From: a virus
Strand: one strand, 5' to 3'
Virus record (IMG/VR): IMGVR_UViG_3300025133_000005
Coordinates: 1-49,186 of that record
DNA: 49,186 bases
Of this stretch, positions 19,286-27,793 are shown piece after piece. The notes under the pieces were generated by a model. That model had not been told where the DNA came from. It did not search any database and saw only the letters and a list, made by a program, of their open reading frames with translations. Both the position numbers and the translations under genes were made by a program. Each line of letters opens with the position of its first letter. The first letter of the stretch is position 1.

Positions 19286-19294
19286 TATCGCCTC

Positions 19295-21163
19295 CTAATA
19301 GTTTGCTATCTTAGACATAGGTTTTCTTTTCTTTTTCTTTCTCATATCATAAAGATTATTTCTGTTCTTATTGCTAAACATACTGTGTGCTATTTCCCAG
19401 TCTATATTCATAGGTAAACACAACTGGATTAAAACATCAAGAATATCATATCCGCTACTTCTTCTCATAATTTGATCTATAACTTCTTTTAGTCTCCAAT
19501 GAACCTTAACCTGACCATTGACAAACTTCTCCTGAAGCACAAATGTAGCTCTTTCCTTTTTGCCCTTGGTAGACATCAAACTTCCTTTCTCATGGTAACT
19601 ACATTGGAGTTCCCTCTTCACATGCTTTTTCAATCTAAAGAAATAGTCCTGAATTGTAGCTTTCTGAGTTCCCTGAGAGTCACAAACAGTCCAATCAACA
19701 TCCTCATTCTTTATGTTGGACGCATATACATTGAACATTTGATTTAAAGCCTGATCCTCCTCCTTGCCGCTACTTAGATCCCAGCCCATCTTTTGCCATG
19801 CATCATATATGTAAAGCACCTTGTCGCCTTTATAATCGCTTGCAATGACACCAGTAATCAATGTTGCTTTTGAACAATCTGAATTCTCAACCTTACCTTT
19901 ACTTGAATATGATGGATCTAAACTACTAACAATACATCCAGCCTGTTTTAATCTCTCTTTATCGAACATTACAGGAACAATCTCAAGTGGTGCATCCTGC
20001 TCATTAACCCACCGGAATGTAAAGGACTTTTCATCATCAACCAGATTTAAATCCTCATCGAACAGTCTAGGTTGCATCAACATCTGAGGTTCATAATCCT
20101 GCCTCATCTGAACCTTTTGTTCTTCAAGGTATTCATCTTGATGGTGACGTGATAGTCTTTGGTCATTATCCTTTGAATCAGTCCATTGAGCTGGCATCTG
20201 AAACCAAGTAACCTTTGATCCAAGATTCTTCAATATGTTATATAGAGATCCTTCCCACCATTCAGTACCTGTAATGAATATCTTGAAAGGCTGACCTAGC
20301 TGTCTGAGACCCCACAAGCTTCTATAGTACTGATACAGCTTCTCAGTTGCTTCAGGTGATCTACTTGTTTCATCAGTTACCAAATCATCTGCGAAGATTC
20401 CATCAACGTGATAACCAGTACGATCGATCTGCGGTGAAGCCACAGTGAATGTAGCCTCTGGTCTATAATTCTTGTAACTTCCATTTTCATCTATCTCATT
20501 AAAAACAATGTTAATCTTTTCCGTTGTTACCTGTCCTCCAGCCTTTGTAAAGCCTTTCAAGTCAGGGTGGAACATCTCAGGGAATATCAACACTAAATAT
20601 GGATTCAACATTGTAGTCTTGATGGATGCAAGGTTCTTCTGAGCCTTAAACTTATCGCTGTGAGCCACAAGCCATTTACCATCAGTCTTCTTCACAAATT
20701 CCTGAACTGCTCTTAGAGCTGAGAATGTGAACGTTTTACCAACGCCACGAGGCATTTCTATACCTTCAACACTTGCATTCTTATCATAGCAAAAGAAGGC
20801 ACCCTGTCCTTGTGCATCACGATACTTATGAGGAAGATGTTTTCCACCTGTCTTCAAGTACTCCCATGCAACCTTATGGCATTCTTCCATCCATGATTCT
20901 TCGCCCTCAGCATCAAAACACCACTTGCTCAACCATATGATATCCTCCTTGAGAATCTTCGCTATCTCAGTACGATAAACAAACTCCTCAACAAAGATCA
21001 TCATGTGTTCTTTCTTGGTGTTCTTATAGATCTTCTTAACTTCTTTATATTTCTGATTCTTAAGTACAGTTAATTCAGGTCTTGATGGTAATGCTTCGCC
21101 AATACCTGTTATCTTTATTCTGTTTTTTAGTCCAGCTAGACTTTCTTGAATATCAACTGCCAT
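19295..21163 (-). CDS. terL: Terminase large subunit
   Basis: 622 residues. ATPase: Walker A-like EMPRGVGKTFT (about residues 136-146) and Walker B GIFADDLV (255-262) with the adjacent coupling motif FITGT (296-300). C-terminal RNase H-like nuclease: VSSLDPSYSSKG (first Asp about 416) and CDSQGTQ (about 494-500). The N-terminal block and the DDLVTDETSRSPEAT motif resemble T7 gp19-type terminases. It packages DNA into the prohead through the portal encoded next. The start overlaps the preceding small gene's stop (TAATG). The packaging mode (headful or terminal repeats) is not readable here. Confidence 0.9.
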   Translation of the reverse strand: MAVDIQESLAGLKNRIKITGIGEALPSRPELTVLKNQKYKEVKKIYKNTKKEHMMIFVEEFVYRTEIAKILKEDIIWLSKWCFDAEGEESWMEECHKVAWEYLKTGGKHLPHKYRDAQGQGAFFCYDKNASVEGIEMPRGVGKTFTFSALRAVQEFVKKTDGKWLVAHSDKFKAQKNLASIKTTMLNPYLVLIFPEMFHPDLKGFTKAGGQVTTEKINIVFNEIDENGSYKNYRPEATFTVASPQIDRTGYHVDGIFADDLVTDETSRSPEATEKLYQYYRSLWGLRQLGQPFKIFITGTEWWEGSLYNILKNLGSKVTWFQMPAQWTDSKDNDQRLSRHHQDEYLEEQKVQMRQDYEPQMLMQPRLFDEDLNLVDDEKSFTFRWVNEQDAPLEIVPVMFDKERLKQAGCIVSSLDPSYSSKGKVENSDCSKATLITGVIASDYKGDKVLYIYDAWQKMGWDLSSGKEEDQALNQMFNVYASNIKNEDVDWTVCDSQGTQKATIQDYFFRLKKHVKRELQCSYHEKGSLMSTKGKKERATFVLQEKFVNGQVKVHWRLKEVIDQIMRRSSGYDILDVLIQLCLPMNIDWEIAHSMFSNKNRNNLYDMRKKKKRKPMSKIANY

Positions 21164-21408
21164 TACAACCTACCTATCTTATCTTCTTTCAGGACCTTAT
21201 CTGCCAATTTATACCCTTCCCTTGCTGCACTAACAGCCTTTGCGATTTCATCATCGTCTTCAATAGTTTGTTCTGCCATGACAGCAAGGGATTCAAGGTA
21301 TTTCTCCGCATCAATATCTTCTTTTATGCACATACTCATCGCTGATATCACACCCATATCTGCATATTTAATTAAACTATTCCTACATCGCTCCTTCACT
21401 CCAGCCAT
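21163..21408 (-). CDS. Candidate small terminase subunit
   Basis: 81 residues with AGGAGGTCATT before ATG 21408. All-helical and acidic in the middle (EQTIEDDDEIAKAVSAAREG), with a basic N-terminal segment (MAGVKERCRNSLIKY). It is immediately upstream of and overlapping terL, the usual place of terS, and short like T7 gp18-type partners. No clear helix-turn-helix is visible, so the assignment rests mainly on position. Confidence 0.5.
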   Translation of the reverse strand: MAGVKERCRNSLIKYADMGVISAMSMCIKEDIDAEKYLESLAVMAEQTIEDDDEIAKAVSAAREGYKLADKVLKEDKIGRL

Positions 21409-21417
21409 AATGACCTC

Positions 21418-21852
21418 CTAAAATTCAGGTCCGCATACCATTGCGAACATATCACTGTTAGGTTTAGGGTTCTCAAGCTTGTACATCGTTATATTGTCTG
21501 CACCATAAGTTGTAGTGAGAGGCGTTGCACTATATCCATTGTAATAGAATGCAGGAACACTTGTGTAGTTCAATCCCGCTGGATATAGTGCTGAATTCTC
21601 AGTACTGTAACCTTCAGTTATAAAATCATAATCATATTTAGTGTTGTCACTATATGTGGTTGCAGTGAATCGAGTATTCGGAGCCTCAATAAATGCCTGT
21701 TTAGCTTTGATTGTAGTGGATGATAACATGAAAGCGTGCTCTTTACCTTCATCCTCAATCATATCTTCGTCATAGGCGTTTCTCTGCGTTGTATAGCCCA
21801 TATAGAAATCACTTAAATGTTCACCGCTTAATTCTAGCTTTACCTTTAACAT
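21418..21852 (-). CDS. Hypothetical protein, fibre region
   Basis: 144 residues. Aromatic-rich middle (YSDNTKYDYDFITEGYSTEN, ALYPAGLNYTSVPAFYYNGY) suggests a beta-structured virion protein or fibre tip. It lies directly between the large fibre gene and the terminase genes. Function not recognised. Confidence 0.5.
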   Translation of the reverse strand: MLKVKLELSGEHLSDFYMGYTTQRNAYDEDMIEDEGKEHAFMLSSTTIKAKQAFIEAPNTRFTATTYSDNTKYDYDFITEGYSTENSALYPAGLNYTSVPAFYYNGYSATPLTTTYGADNITMYKLENPKPNSDMFAMVCGPEF

Positions 21853-21853
21853 A

Positions 21854-24307
21854 TCACACCTCCTGCAAGCAGATCACTTCAAACTCTGTATCCACTTTAT
21901 TAAGGTTAACAAGTATCTTATCTCCGAAAACTATTGGAATATATGCAAGCAAATGAGGTGAGTCCATTGAGTGCATGAAGAATGGATATGCTGTAGTAGC
22001 TGAAAGATCAAGTGCTGAATCAAGTTTCACATAGTCTGTATCAGATGTTATTATGCCTCTGTTGCCATAATTAGTATCTGGTGTTATATATGGAGATGTA
22101 TCTCTATCGAAGAAATCAAAGTCACTAATGACAGAATCAACCTTGTACCACAACCTAGATCCAACAGATATTGTCTCATCAGCGATATCAAGATATGATG
22201 TACCTTGATTAGCCAGTGCATCAGTCGAAACATCAGCAACCCTCAATCTCCAGTATTCATCCTCAACATTGTGCTTACTATATATAAGTACAGCAGATGT
22301 GCCACTTGGAGGCTCGATGATCTTAGTTGTTGTAACTGGTGAATCATTCACAGCCAGCCTATCAGTCTCGGTATTTATCAATTTCCTTCTATCCAACTCG
22401 ATAACTTTCTTCTCAAGCCTTCCAACCTCAGAACCATTATCAGTTAGGACAATATTCATATATGTAGCCACAACTACCTCCGCTCTTAAATAAACAGTAA
22501 TATCGTTATTGTTAAAACATAAAAGAAGATTCCCCCTCAATGTTCCAAGATCATCAGAAAGAACTACCACATCTAATTCTATAGAATCCACAGCAGGTAT
22601 TGTTGCCTCAATCATTGAAGCATATGTACTGCCTCCGGATTCTTTAATTAGAAATCCATTTGGCATTGATATTGTCACATCAACATCAGTTGGGTTTCCA
22701 TTGCTCAATGTGAGCGTTTTACTAGTAGACTGAACACTTTGTTCTACCCTTCCAAAATCAAGCACCTCTGGAGAAGCAATTGAAGTTGTTAGACCCAATC
22801 CTGATAATCCAACATCAAGAGTAGGTGTCCCATAATCTATCTCTGAATCACCTGTTTTTGCACCAACACTTGTAGGGCTAAATCTGTAATCTAAACCAAA
22901 AGAACTTCCTGACTTAACACTAGTGTGAAGACTTTGACTCCATGTGCTACCTGAAGTTAATTTGATCTCGAACTCAGATGGAGCATCTACATCAACACCT
23001 AATGTGCCATCACTATTGTTATCAATTGTAACACTTGTTTCTACTGAATTACTACCAACAAATGTAGTTGGCAATGAAAATTCAGGCTTTATATCAACGG
23101 CTAAATCCACATCAACAGCACCCTCATATGTGAGAGTTGGTGGCAATGTGATGTCAGTCGCATCTTTATCATGCCTGTAGTGCCTAGTGATATAGCTGTT
23201 AGCCGATATTGAAACACTTGACTCAGCAGCAGCAGGAAGATATGTCGACCCACCATCTGTTGAGTACTCAACCCCTCCAACCTTGTTTACATCGAATGTA
23301 ACAGGTGACGATGTTGTATTTTGAATGTTGATATAATCAGTTGAATCCAAAACTAACAAGTCTAAATCCTCAACTGGATCAATCTCAACTGGATTAATCT
23401 CAACTGGATTAGTTCCAACAATTGAGAATGTCGTATCATTGCTTGTTGTTGAAATATACTTCTTGTCGTGGCGGAAGGTTAGGGTTTTAGCTCCTTTCTG
23501 CACGGGTACACCGTCAACTGTATTATAGAATTCAGTTCCAGACCATGCCAACTCAAAAACAAGACCTGTATCACTATCTTTACTGGCTACTGTTTGTACA
23601 TTGTCCCAAATCTTCAGTTCCGATATGTGTATATTATTATATTTAGACAGTGACTGCAATGCTCCTATTTGAATACCTAATGCGCTGTCAACAGAGAAGT
23701 CTCCATTTACACCACTACCGTCTAATCCTTCTAAATCAGTTTCATATCTCCCAAAACCAGTAGTATTACATCTAACCAATGCGTCATGGTAGTTGCCGTC
23801 ATTATAAAAATTAGAAAGTTCAAAATCTCTGATAGTAGTGCTAGTCCTATATTGCATCCATACTTTGCCAGTTGATTGCAAATATATACCCATAGCAGGA
23901 GATCCCGCACCCCTAGAATCTGGAATCTCAATAATTGGTGTATTAGAAGCGGGAGTAGATACAACTTTGAATCTAACATATACCGTGCATATTGGTGTTC
24001 CCGTGCCTCCTATTTCATCCCAGTTATTTTGCTCAAGCACAGATGATGTGCCATTAAGTATAGCGTGATCGGCATCCCATGTGGTATCTGTATTTGCAAC
24101 TGTAGTTAACACCTCTGCATCCAAATCAAAAGGCGCAATCCCAGTACTCCAAGGACCGTCTGCTCCATTTTCAGAAACCTCAACACCTGCTATTGCGTTA
24201 TCAAGGGTTATTCCTGTTTCGTTTGTAGTGCCTGAATTCGCTACAACAACATCCGCTGTTTGCTCATTTGTTAAATCTATACTTGCTGGTAATGCTGTAA
24301 TTGTCAT
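21854..24307 (-). CDS. Large fibre/receptor-binding protein with LamG-like and Ig-like domains
   Basis: 817 residues. Residues about 85-260 look like a LamG/concanavalin A-type jelly roll (YVRFKVVSTPASNTPIIEIP, NNIHISELKIWDNVQTVASK). Then comes a short tandem repeat (NPVEI) and two or three Ig-like 'VDFG' modules in which cognate phrases recur (PTTFVGSNSVETSVTIDNNS, PEVLDFGRVEQSVQSTSKTL). No enzyme motif. It probably binds a host surface polymer. The start overlaps the stop of the small basic gene upstream. The adjacent small genes and the frameshifted LamG protein form one adsorption cassette. Confidence 0.65.
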   Translation of the reverse strand: MTITALPASIDLTNEQTADVVVANSGTTNETGITLDNAIAGVEVSENGADGPWSTGIAPFDLDAEVLTTVANTDTTWDADHAILNGTSSVLEQNNWDEIGGTGTPICTVYVRFKVVSTPASNTPIIEIPDSRGAGSPAMGIYLQSTGKVWMQYRTSTTIRDFELSNFYNDGNYHDALVRCNTTGFGRYETDLEGLDGSGVNGDFSVDSALGIQIGALQSLSKYNNIHISELKIWDNVQTVASKDSDTGLVFELAWSGTEFYNTVDGVPVQKGAKTLTFRHDKKYISTTSNDTTFSIVGTNPVEINPVEIDPVEDLDLLVLDSTDYINIQNTTSSPVTFDVNKVGGVEYSTDGGSTYLPAAAESSVSISANSYITRHYRHDKDATDITLPPTLTYEGAVDVDLAVDIKPEFSLPTTFVGSNSVETSVTIDNNSDGTLGVDVDAPSEFEIKLTSGSTWSQSLHTSVKSGSSFGLDYRFSPTSVGAKTGDSEIDYGTPTLDVGLSGLGLTTSIASPEVLDFGRVEQSVQSTSKTLTLSNGNPTDVDVTISMPNGFLIKESGGSTYASMIEATIPAVDSIELDVVVLSDDLGTLRGNLLLCFNNNDITVYLRAEVVVATYMNIVLTDNGSEVGRLEKKVIELDRRKLINTETDRLAVNDSPVTTTKIIEPPSGTSAVLIYSKHNVEDEYWRLRVADVSTDALANQGTSYLDIADETISVGSRLWYKVDSVISDFDFFDRDTSPYITPDTNYGNRGIITSDTDYVKLDSALDLSATTAYPFFMHSMDSPHLLAYIPIVFGDKILVNLNKVDTEFEVICLQEV
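23369..23413. repeat. Three tandem 15-bp repeats inside the fibre gene
   Basis: Plus-strand units CTCAACTGGATCAAT, CTCAACTGGATTAAT and CTCAACTGGATTAGT follow one another. On the coding strand they encode TNPVE-INPVE-IDPVE, a hinge between the LamG-like domain and the Ig-like part of the fibre. In-frame slippage of 15 bp could vary the hinge length. Confidence 0.9.
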
Positions 24308-24444
24308 GCTGACCTCTTTCCATTTTTGGATTTAACAACCATTCCACCAATCGCTTTATTTGTCTTCTTGCTAGGATATTTAGGCTTCTTTTTAGGCTTT
24401 ACTATAACCGTTGGTTTTGATGTAGACTTTTTCTTCTTAGCCAT
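24304..24444 (-). CDS. Very small lysine-rich protein
   Basis: 46 residues, about a third lysine, with Pro-Lys motifs (VKPKKKPKYPSKK) and a GGMVV patch. Perfect AAGGAGGTGGTA site before ATG 24444. It overlaps the start of the large fibre gene by 4 nt and is translationally coupled to it. It may be a basic DNA-binding or assembly peptide; no family recognised. Confidence 0.65.
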   Translation of the reverse strand: MAKKKKSTSKPTVIVKPKKKPKYPSKKTNKAIGGMVVKSKNGKRSA

Positions 24445-24456
24445 TACCACCTCCTT

Positions 24457-24789
24457 TTAGTTGTTTCTAGTAGAGCGGTTTTGCTCCCTAGTCATAACCA
24501 TAATATATTTCTCAATTGTTTCCTTCATGTGCTTGATATCGCCTTCATTCTTAATGCCTCTATCTCTGATAGCATTCCCTTGAACACCAACATCTTTCAT
24601 TGATGCCACAAAATCATCTTTCAGTTGCAACATGCCTTGATTGTAAATACATAGCTTAGTATCTATCGTACCTATATCATCACCCAATCCACGCATCTTC
24701 CATGCCATCCACCAGATAGGAGTGATAACAGTTACTATTATTATCACAGCCGTCCTGAGTTTCATTGTTAAACTTTCCACACCCACCAT
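24457..24789 (-). CDS. Single-pass membrane protein with coiled-coil (spanin/holin-accessory candidate)
   Basis: 110 residues from ATG 24789 with GGAGC 7 nt upstream. One transmembrane segment (about 11-30, AVIIIVTVITPIWWMAW), then a charged helical ectodomain (KDDFVASMKDVGVQGNAIRD, IKHMKETIEKYIMVM). An N-in, C-out topology with a coiled coil fits an inner-membrane spanin or a pinholin partner in a Gram-negative host. No outer-membrane spanin or endolysin was found beside it, so lysis function is a guess. Confidence 0.5.
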   Translation of the reverse strand: MVGVESLTMKLRTAVIIIVTVITPIWWMAWKMRGLGDDIGTIDTKLCIYNQGMLQLKDDFVASMKDVGVQGNAIRDRGIKNEGDIKHMKETIEKYIMVMTREQNRSTRNN

Positions 24790-24818
24790 CGTTCAAGCTC
24801 CTTTCGTTAAAGTTCCTA

Positions 24819-25229
24819 CTACTTTTCCTTCTTCTCTTTCCCATCTATCTCAATCTCCTCTATAGAGATTTCAGACTTCAATCTTAGATTATCAATTCCA
24901 AATTCACTCACATAGGCATCAAATTCTTTTGACGTTTTCACTCGATCCTTCCCTGATCTATCCTTGTTATCTTTCGTTCCAAATTTCACGTGTCTTCTAT
25001 TTGAAGAATCAATCACGATATCACTGTATTCTTCAAATGTTATATCGTCTTTAGCATTCTTAGACACCCTAAATCCTTTCTCTTTCTTAACCTTCTTTTT
25101 AAGTTTAGCAATTGTTGTTCGGAAAAACAACTCTCCATCATCAACCAACATCATGGAAATCTTCTTCCCATCTTTATACATTGCAATTAACTCATCTGAG
25201 GTGTGACCCTCAACTAATACTCTAGCCAT
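24819..25229 (-). CDS. Hypothetical charged protein
   Basis: 136 residues with AGGAGGTAAGG before ATG 25229. Very Lys/Asp/Glu-rich and helical (TIAKLKKKVKKEKGFRVSKN ... IEEIEIDGKEKKEK). No known family. It lies in the fibre cassette; it could be a chaperone or trimerisation factor for the fibres. Confidence 0.5.
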   Translation of the reverse strand: MARVLVEGHTSDELIAMYKDGKKISMMLVDDGELFFRTTIAKLKKKVKKEKGFRVSKNAKDDITFEEYSDIVIDSSNRRHVKFGTKDNKDRSGKDRVKTSKEFDAYVSEFGIDNLRLKSEISIEEIEIDGKEKKEK

Positions 25230-25297
25230 CCTTACCTCCTATTTTACATACTCATCTTTAGATCCTAATGTATCTCTCTGGAAATGCACATCGAATT

Positions 25298-25378
25298 CTA
25301 ACCCAGAGGAGTAGCCCCTCCAGTTGCAACACCGTCAACATTGTTGCTCCTTAAAAGTGCATTCTTCAAAGTAACCAT
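25298..25378 (-). CDS. Short peptide, paralogous start to the next gene, possibly frameshifted
   Basis: 26 codons with a perfect AGGAGGTCAAT site. Its first residues (MVTLKNALLRSNNV) parallel the start of the gene just upstream (MGTLKAALTNSANV), so it looks like a partial duplicate. After its TAG an out-of-frame coding-like stretch (GLEFDVHFQRDTLGSKDEYV) runs to a stop inside the ribosome site of the next gene. The intact gene may thus run 25239-25378 through a frameshift or an indel. Confidence 0.4.
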   Translation of the reverse strand: MVTLKNALLRSNNVDGVATGGATPLG

Positions 25379-25387
25379 ATTGACCTC

Positions 25388-25924
25388 CTAGTCGAAAAAC
25401 TCTGATATCGTTGTTGTGTAGTGGTAGATTTTAAGTGTTGTAATCTTATCTGATTCTACAACTAGCTGTATCTCGTCATCCTCTTCCAGCTCCACAGCTA
25501 CAGTTCCAGAAATGTTATATGGTTGATTACTGTTTTTCGCTCTTGTACCCATTCTCCCTTTATCTGATACATCTATAATCGCACCATTTTTTAAGACGCT
25601 ACAATGTATATTAGTTCCACTTGCGCTACTGCTAACAGTAGCATGCCAATCAATTTCAAAGTATTGTGTTTTGCTATGTGTGTATTTAATACCTGGAGTG
25701 CTAACAGTTGCAGCACCAAATCCCTCAATAGGGTCGTTTGAGAATGTTCCCGGAACAGGAAAATAATCATTCTCATCCCCAGACTCTATGTCAATTTCAG
25801 GCTCAGAGCCTTCGACTGCAACAAGTGCTGCGAAAACCCCGACTTTTTTTGCAGTAAAATCGCCAGTTCCGTTTATGTCTCCCACATTCGCACTGTTAGT
25901 CAGTGCTGCTTTTAAAGTACCCAT
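25388..25924 (-). CDS. C1q/TNF-like small virion protein candidate
   Basis: 178 residues. ATG 25924 was chosen over ATG 25939 because GGGAGGAATAAGT precedes it. After a Thr/Gly/Asp N-terminus, the second half has a compact beta layout (GIKYTHSKTQYFEIDWHATV, HCSVLKNGAIIDVSDKGRMG, VAVELEEDDEIQLVVESDK) like the C1q-type jelly rolls found at the tips of phage fibres. This is fold-level resemblance only. It overlaps the upstream frameshifted fibre gene. Confidence 0.5.
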   Translation of the reverse strand: MGTLKAALTNSANVGDINGTGDFTAKKVGVFAALVAVEGSEPEIDIESGDENDYFPVPGTFSNDPIEGFGAATVSTPGIKYTHSKTQYFEIDWHATVSSSASGTNIHCSVLKNGAIIDVSDKGRMGTRAKNSNQPYNISGTVAVELEEDDEIQLVVESDKITTLKIYHYTTTISEFFD

Positions 25925-25926
25925 AC

Positions 25927-27042
25927 TTATTCCTCCCATACTGGATAATCAGCAGGAGCATCATCCTCACACACATAGTCATTATTGTCATCAACAATTA
26001 AATTATCGCCATTGTTAACGAATCTGTGTATTCTAATGCTAGTTAAACCTGTTTGCTTATCCTTATATAATAGTACGTTTTTATATTTGTTAGCTTCACT
26101 TACATCGATGAACAGATATTCACCCTGCTCTGCAACCATATCATCGTAGCCCATTGGGATTCCATAAGCAGTTGAAGCACTATGCAATATGTGGTCTACA
26201 TCAGCAGTCTGAACCTCAGAACTAACATTCCATGCCTCATCACCTGTATCGTATGTTGTAGCACCAATGATGAATTTAGTTTCTGCACCATTGTGCCAAT
26301 ATCCGGCTGGATGTGATGATTGTTTTGTGTAGCTTGCGATTGAAGAAACGATAGGAGACCCATCGACATAAGGCACTAGAACTTCAATCAGCCCTGTTGC
26401 ATCGTCTGTGTATTTGTCGAATCCATAAATTATGTTGTAGTGGTAATAATCTTGCGTCCCCCATGTTATATTTGATGGTGTGCCGTGGTTGTCATTGCCT
26501 GAAATGTCGTAAGTTGATTTTTGAAAAGGATAGTTTAATTTTTGAACAGATCCAACCTTTAGAATAAAATTACACATCAACCCATTTGTATATCGTGATG
26601 AATAATTAGCTATAGAATGATCCACTGGCGTTGCAAAATTAGCAAACGTGACACCTGTTATATCCTCAATAAAAACATCATCAATTGTTATTGATATTGT
26701 AGTTCCACTAAAAACGATATTATATGAGTGCCACAATAAATCAACCACATATGAGGATGTGTGAACAGCTGTTGTGAAAAACGTCAACTTGTTTGTCGTG
26801 TTGTCAATCCAAATCTGCAAACGTTCACTGCCACCCGCTTTTACCCTATTGTAAAGCGCATGGAATGTTCCGCCAGAAGCTCCATTACGCTTAAAATCAA
26901 AACTTATACTGCCGTCATTATAGATGACAGCCTCACCCAAAGGAACATCCACCCTTGATGATGTCCCATTAAATTCAGCACAAGCACTCTCAACAAGCCT
27001 CGCATTCTCAATTGTTGTTATTTTTCTGTCTCGTGATTCCAA
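25927..27042 (-). CDS. LamG-like fibre domain, probably expressed by -1 frameshift
   Basis: 371 codons when counted from the first possible start (TTG 27042), which has no ribosome site. The frame stays open for 31 more codons up to an A7 run at 27135-27141 in the preceding gene, where a -1 slip on A_AAA_AAA would fuse the two (141 + 402 = 543 residues). The protein has a LamG-type fold: NGTSSRVDVPLGEAVIYNDG, SISFDFKRNG, LWHSYNIVFSGTTISITIDD. The C-terminal part is rich in Asp/Tyr. It probably displays a carbohydrate-binding head on some copies of the upstream protein. A sequencing indel is the alternative. Confidence 0.6.
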   Translation of the reverse strand: MESRDRKITTIENARLVESACAEFNGTSSRVDVPLGEAVIYNDGSISFDFKRNGASGGTFHALYNRVKAGGSERLQIWIDNTTNKLTFFTTAVHTSSYVVDLLWHSYNIVFSGTTISITIDDVFIEDITGVTFANFATPVDHSIANYSSRYTNGLMCNFILKVGSVQKLNYPFQKSTYDISGNDNHGTPSNITWGTQDYYHYNIIYGFDKYTDDATGLIEVLVPYVDGSPIVSSIASYTKQSSHPAGYWHNGAETKFIIGATTYDTGDEAWNVSSEVQTADVDHILHSASTAYGIPMGYDDMVAEQGEYLFIDVSEANKYKNVLLYKDKQTGLTSIRIHRFVNNGDNLIVDDNNDYVCEDDAPADYPVWEE

Positions 27043-27119
27043 CTCATCACTATCGTAACCAAGTTTTGAGTTGAACGTCCAACTTAAAAGATTCGCAAAA
27101 TTAGGCGGTCGTGTCTCTC

Positions 27120-27557
27120 CTAACTCTGCCCCGATTTTTTTAAGTAGATGCTTACAGTTGAAACAGCACTTGATGTCCAGTTAATTGAATATCCATCTGC
27201 AAATATCATATCATCAGAAGTAATAGCCTGTGTAGCTATTTTTCCAGCAGCAGCAGTAATTGTTCCAGACACAGTTGTTGTAAATGCAACACCCTCTTTA
27301 TATAAGGTAAGAGTATATCCGATATCAACTGAATTTGTAGCACCTGAATTTACAACTATCAATGTTGCGCTTTCAACACCAGCGAATGCCTGTTGCTTTG
27401 TTTCACTCAGTTGAAGATTTGTGACAGTTTCATCTGTGTCTGCTGTAACATCCTCTTTATATGCGATTTTATCCTCTAATAAAGCACCTGTAACAGTGAC
27501 TAACTGACTGTGAGTTTCACCCTCAGCTCTCATTGCTGTAACATCATATCCTACCAT
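27120..27557 (-). CDS. First late gene: small beta-rich fibre/tail protein, frameshift donor
   Basis: 145 residues from ATG 27557 (GGAGA 6 nt upstream; a GTG at 27563 lacks spacing). Beta-rich and Thr/Ala/Val-rich (TETVTNLQLSETKQ, TTTVSGTITAAAGKIATQAI). It is the first gene of the late operon, 31 nt after the palindrome promoter. Near its end (YLKKSGQS stop) an A7 slippery run allows a -1 shift into the LamG-like frame, so a short and a fused product are expected. Confidence 0.65.
   Translation of the reverse strand: MVGYDVTAMRAEGETHSQLVTVTGALLEDKIAYKEDVTADTDETVTNLQLSETKQQAFAGVESATLIVVNSGATNSVDIGYTLTLYKEGVAFTTTVSGTITAAAGKIATQAITSDDMIFADGYSINWTSSAVSTVSIYLKKSGQS
27135..27141 (-). other. A_AAA_AAA slippery heptamer, -1 frameshift site
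   Basis: Minus strand codons TTA AAA AAA TCG, four codons before the stop of the upstream gene. A -1 slip gives AAA AAA ATC GGG and continues without a stop for 402 codons. I see no strong downstream pseudoknot by eye, so efficiency is unknown. Confidence 0.6.
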
Positions 27558-27587
27558 ATTCACTCTCCATAGTAAGATTAATAAAAT

Positions 27588-27643
27588 AGTGCAAAAAATT
27601 GCACTCGCTACTAAATGATAAGATATGTTACAAGTAATATCAA
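27588..27643 (-). promoter_or_regulatory. Late promoter with 18-bp operator palindrome (first late gene)
   Basis: Minus strand: -35 TTGATA (27638-27643), 17-nt spacer, -10 TATCAT (27615-27620), 9 nt, then AGTGCAATTTTTTGCACT (27588-27605), whose arms AGTGCAA/TTGCACT equal those of the site at 17.3 kb. Both have 39 nt from CTTGA to the palindrome and 24-31 nt from palindrome to the next ribosome site or start. A phage activator or repressor, or an RNA-processing hairpin at the 5' end, would explain it. Confidence 0.7.
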
Positions 27644-27793
27644 GTTTTAAATGCCAATAACCCTTCGATGCAACTTCGTAATAAAATATATTATGTAAAC
27701 CAAATCAAGATTCGGGAATGAATGATTACAGACACTTATAAAATAATTTAAAATTCTCTTGGAAAAGGCGTGTTCTGTGCTACAGTAAGTAGA

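Noticed and set aside
23369-23413. Tandem repeats as a CRISPR-like array
   Set aside because: The 15-bp units are adjacent without spacers, are in frame and encode a protein hinge.
25927-27042. LamG-like ORF as an independent gene starting at TTG 27042
   Set aside because: No ribosome site precedes it and the frame stays open upstream to the A7 run; frameshift fusion or an indel explains it better.
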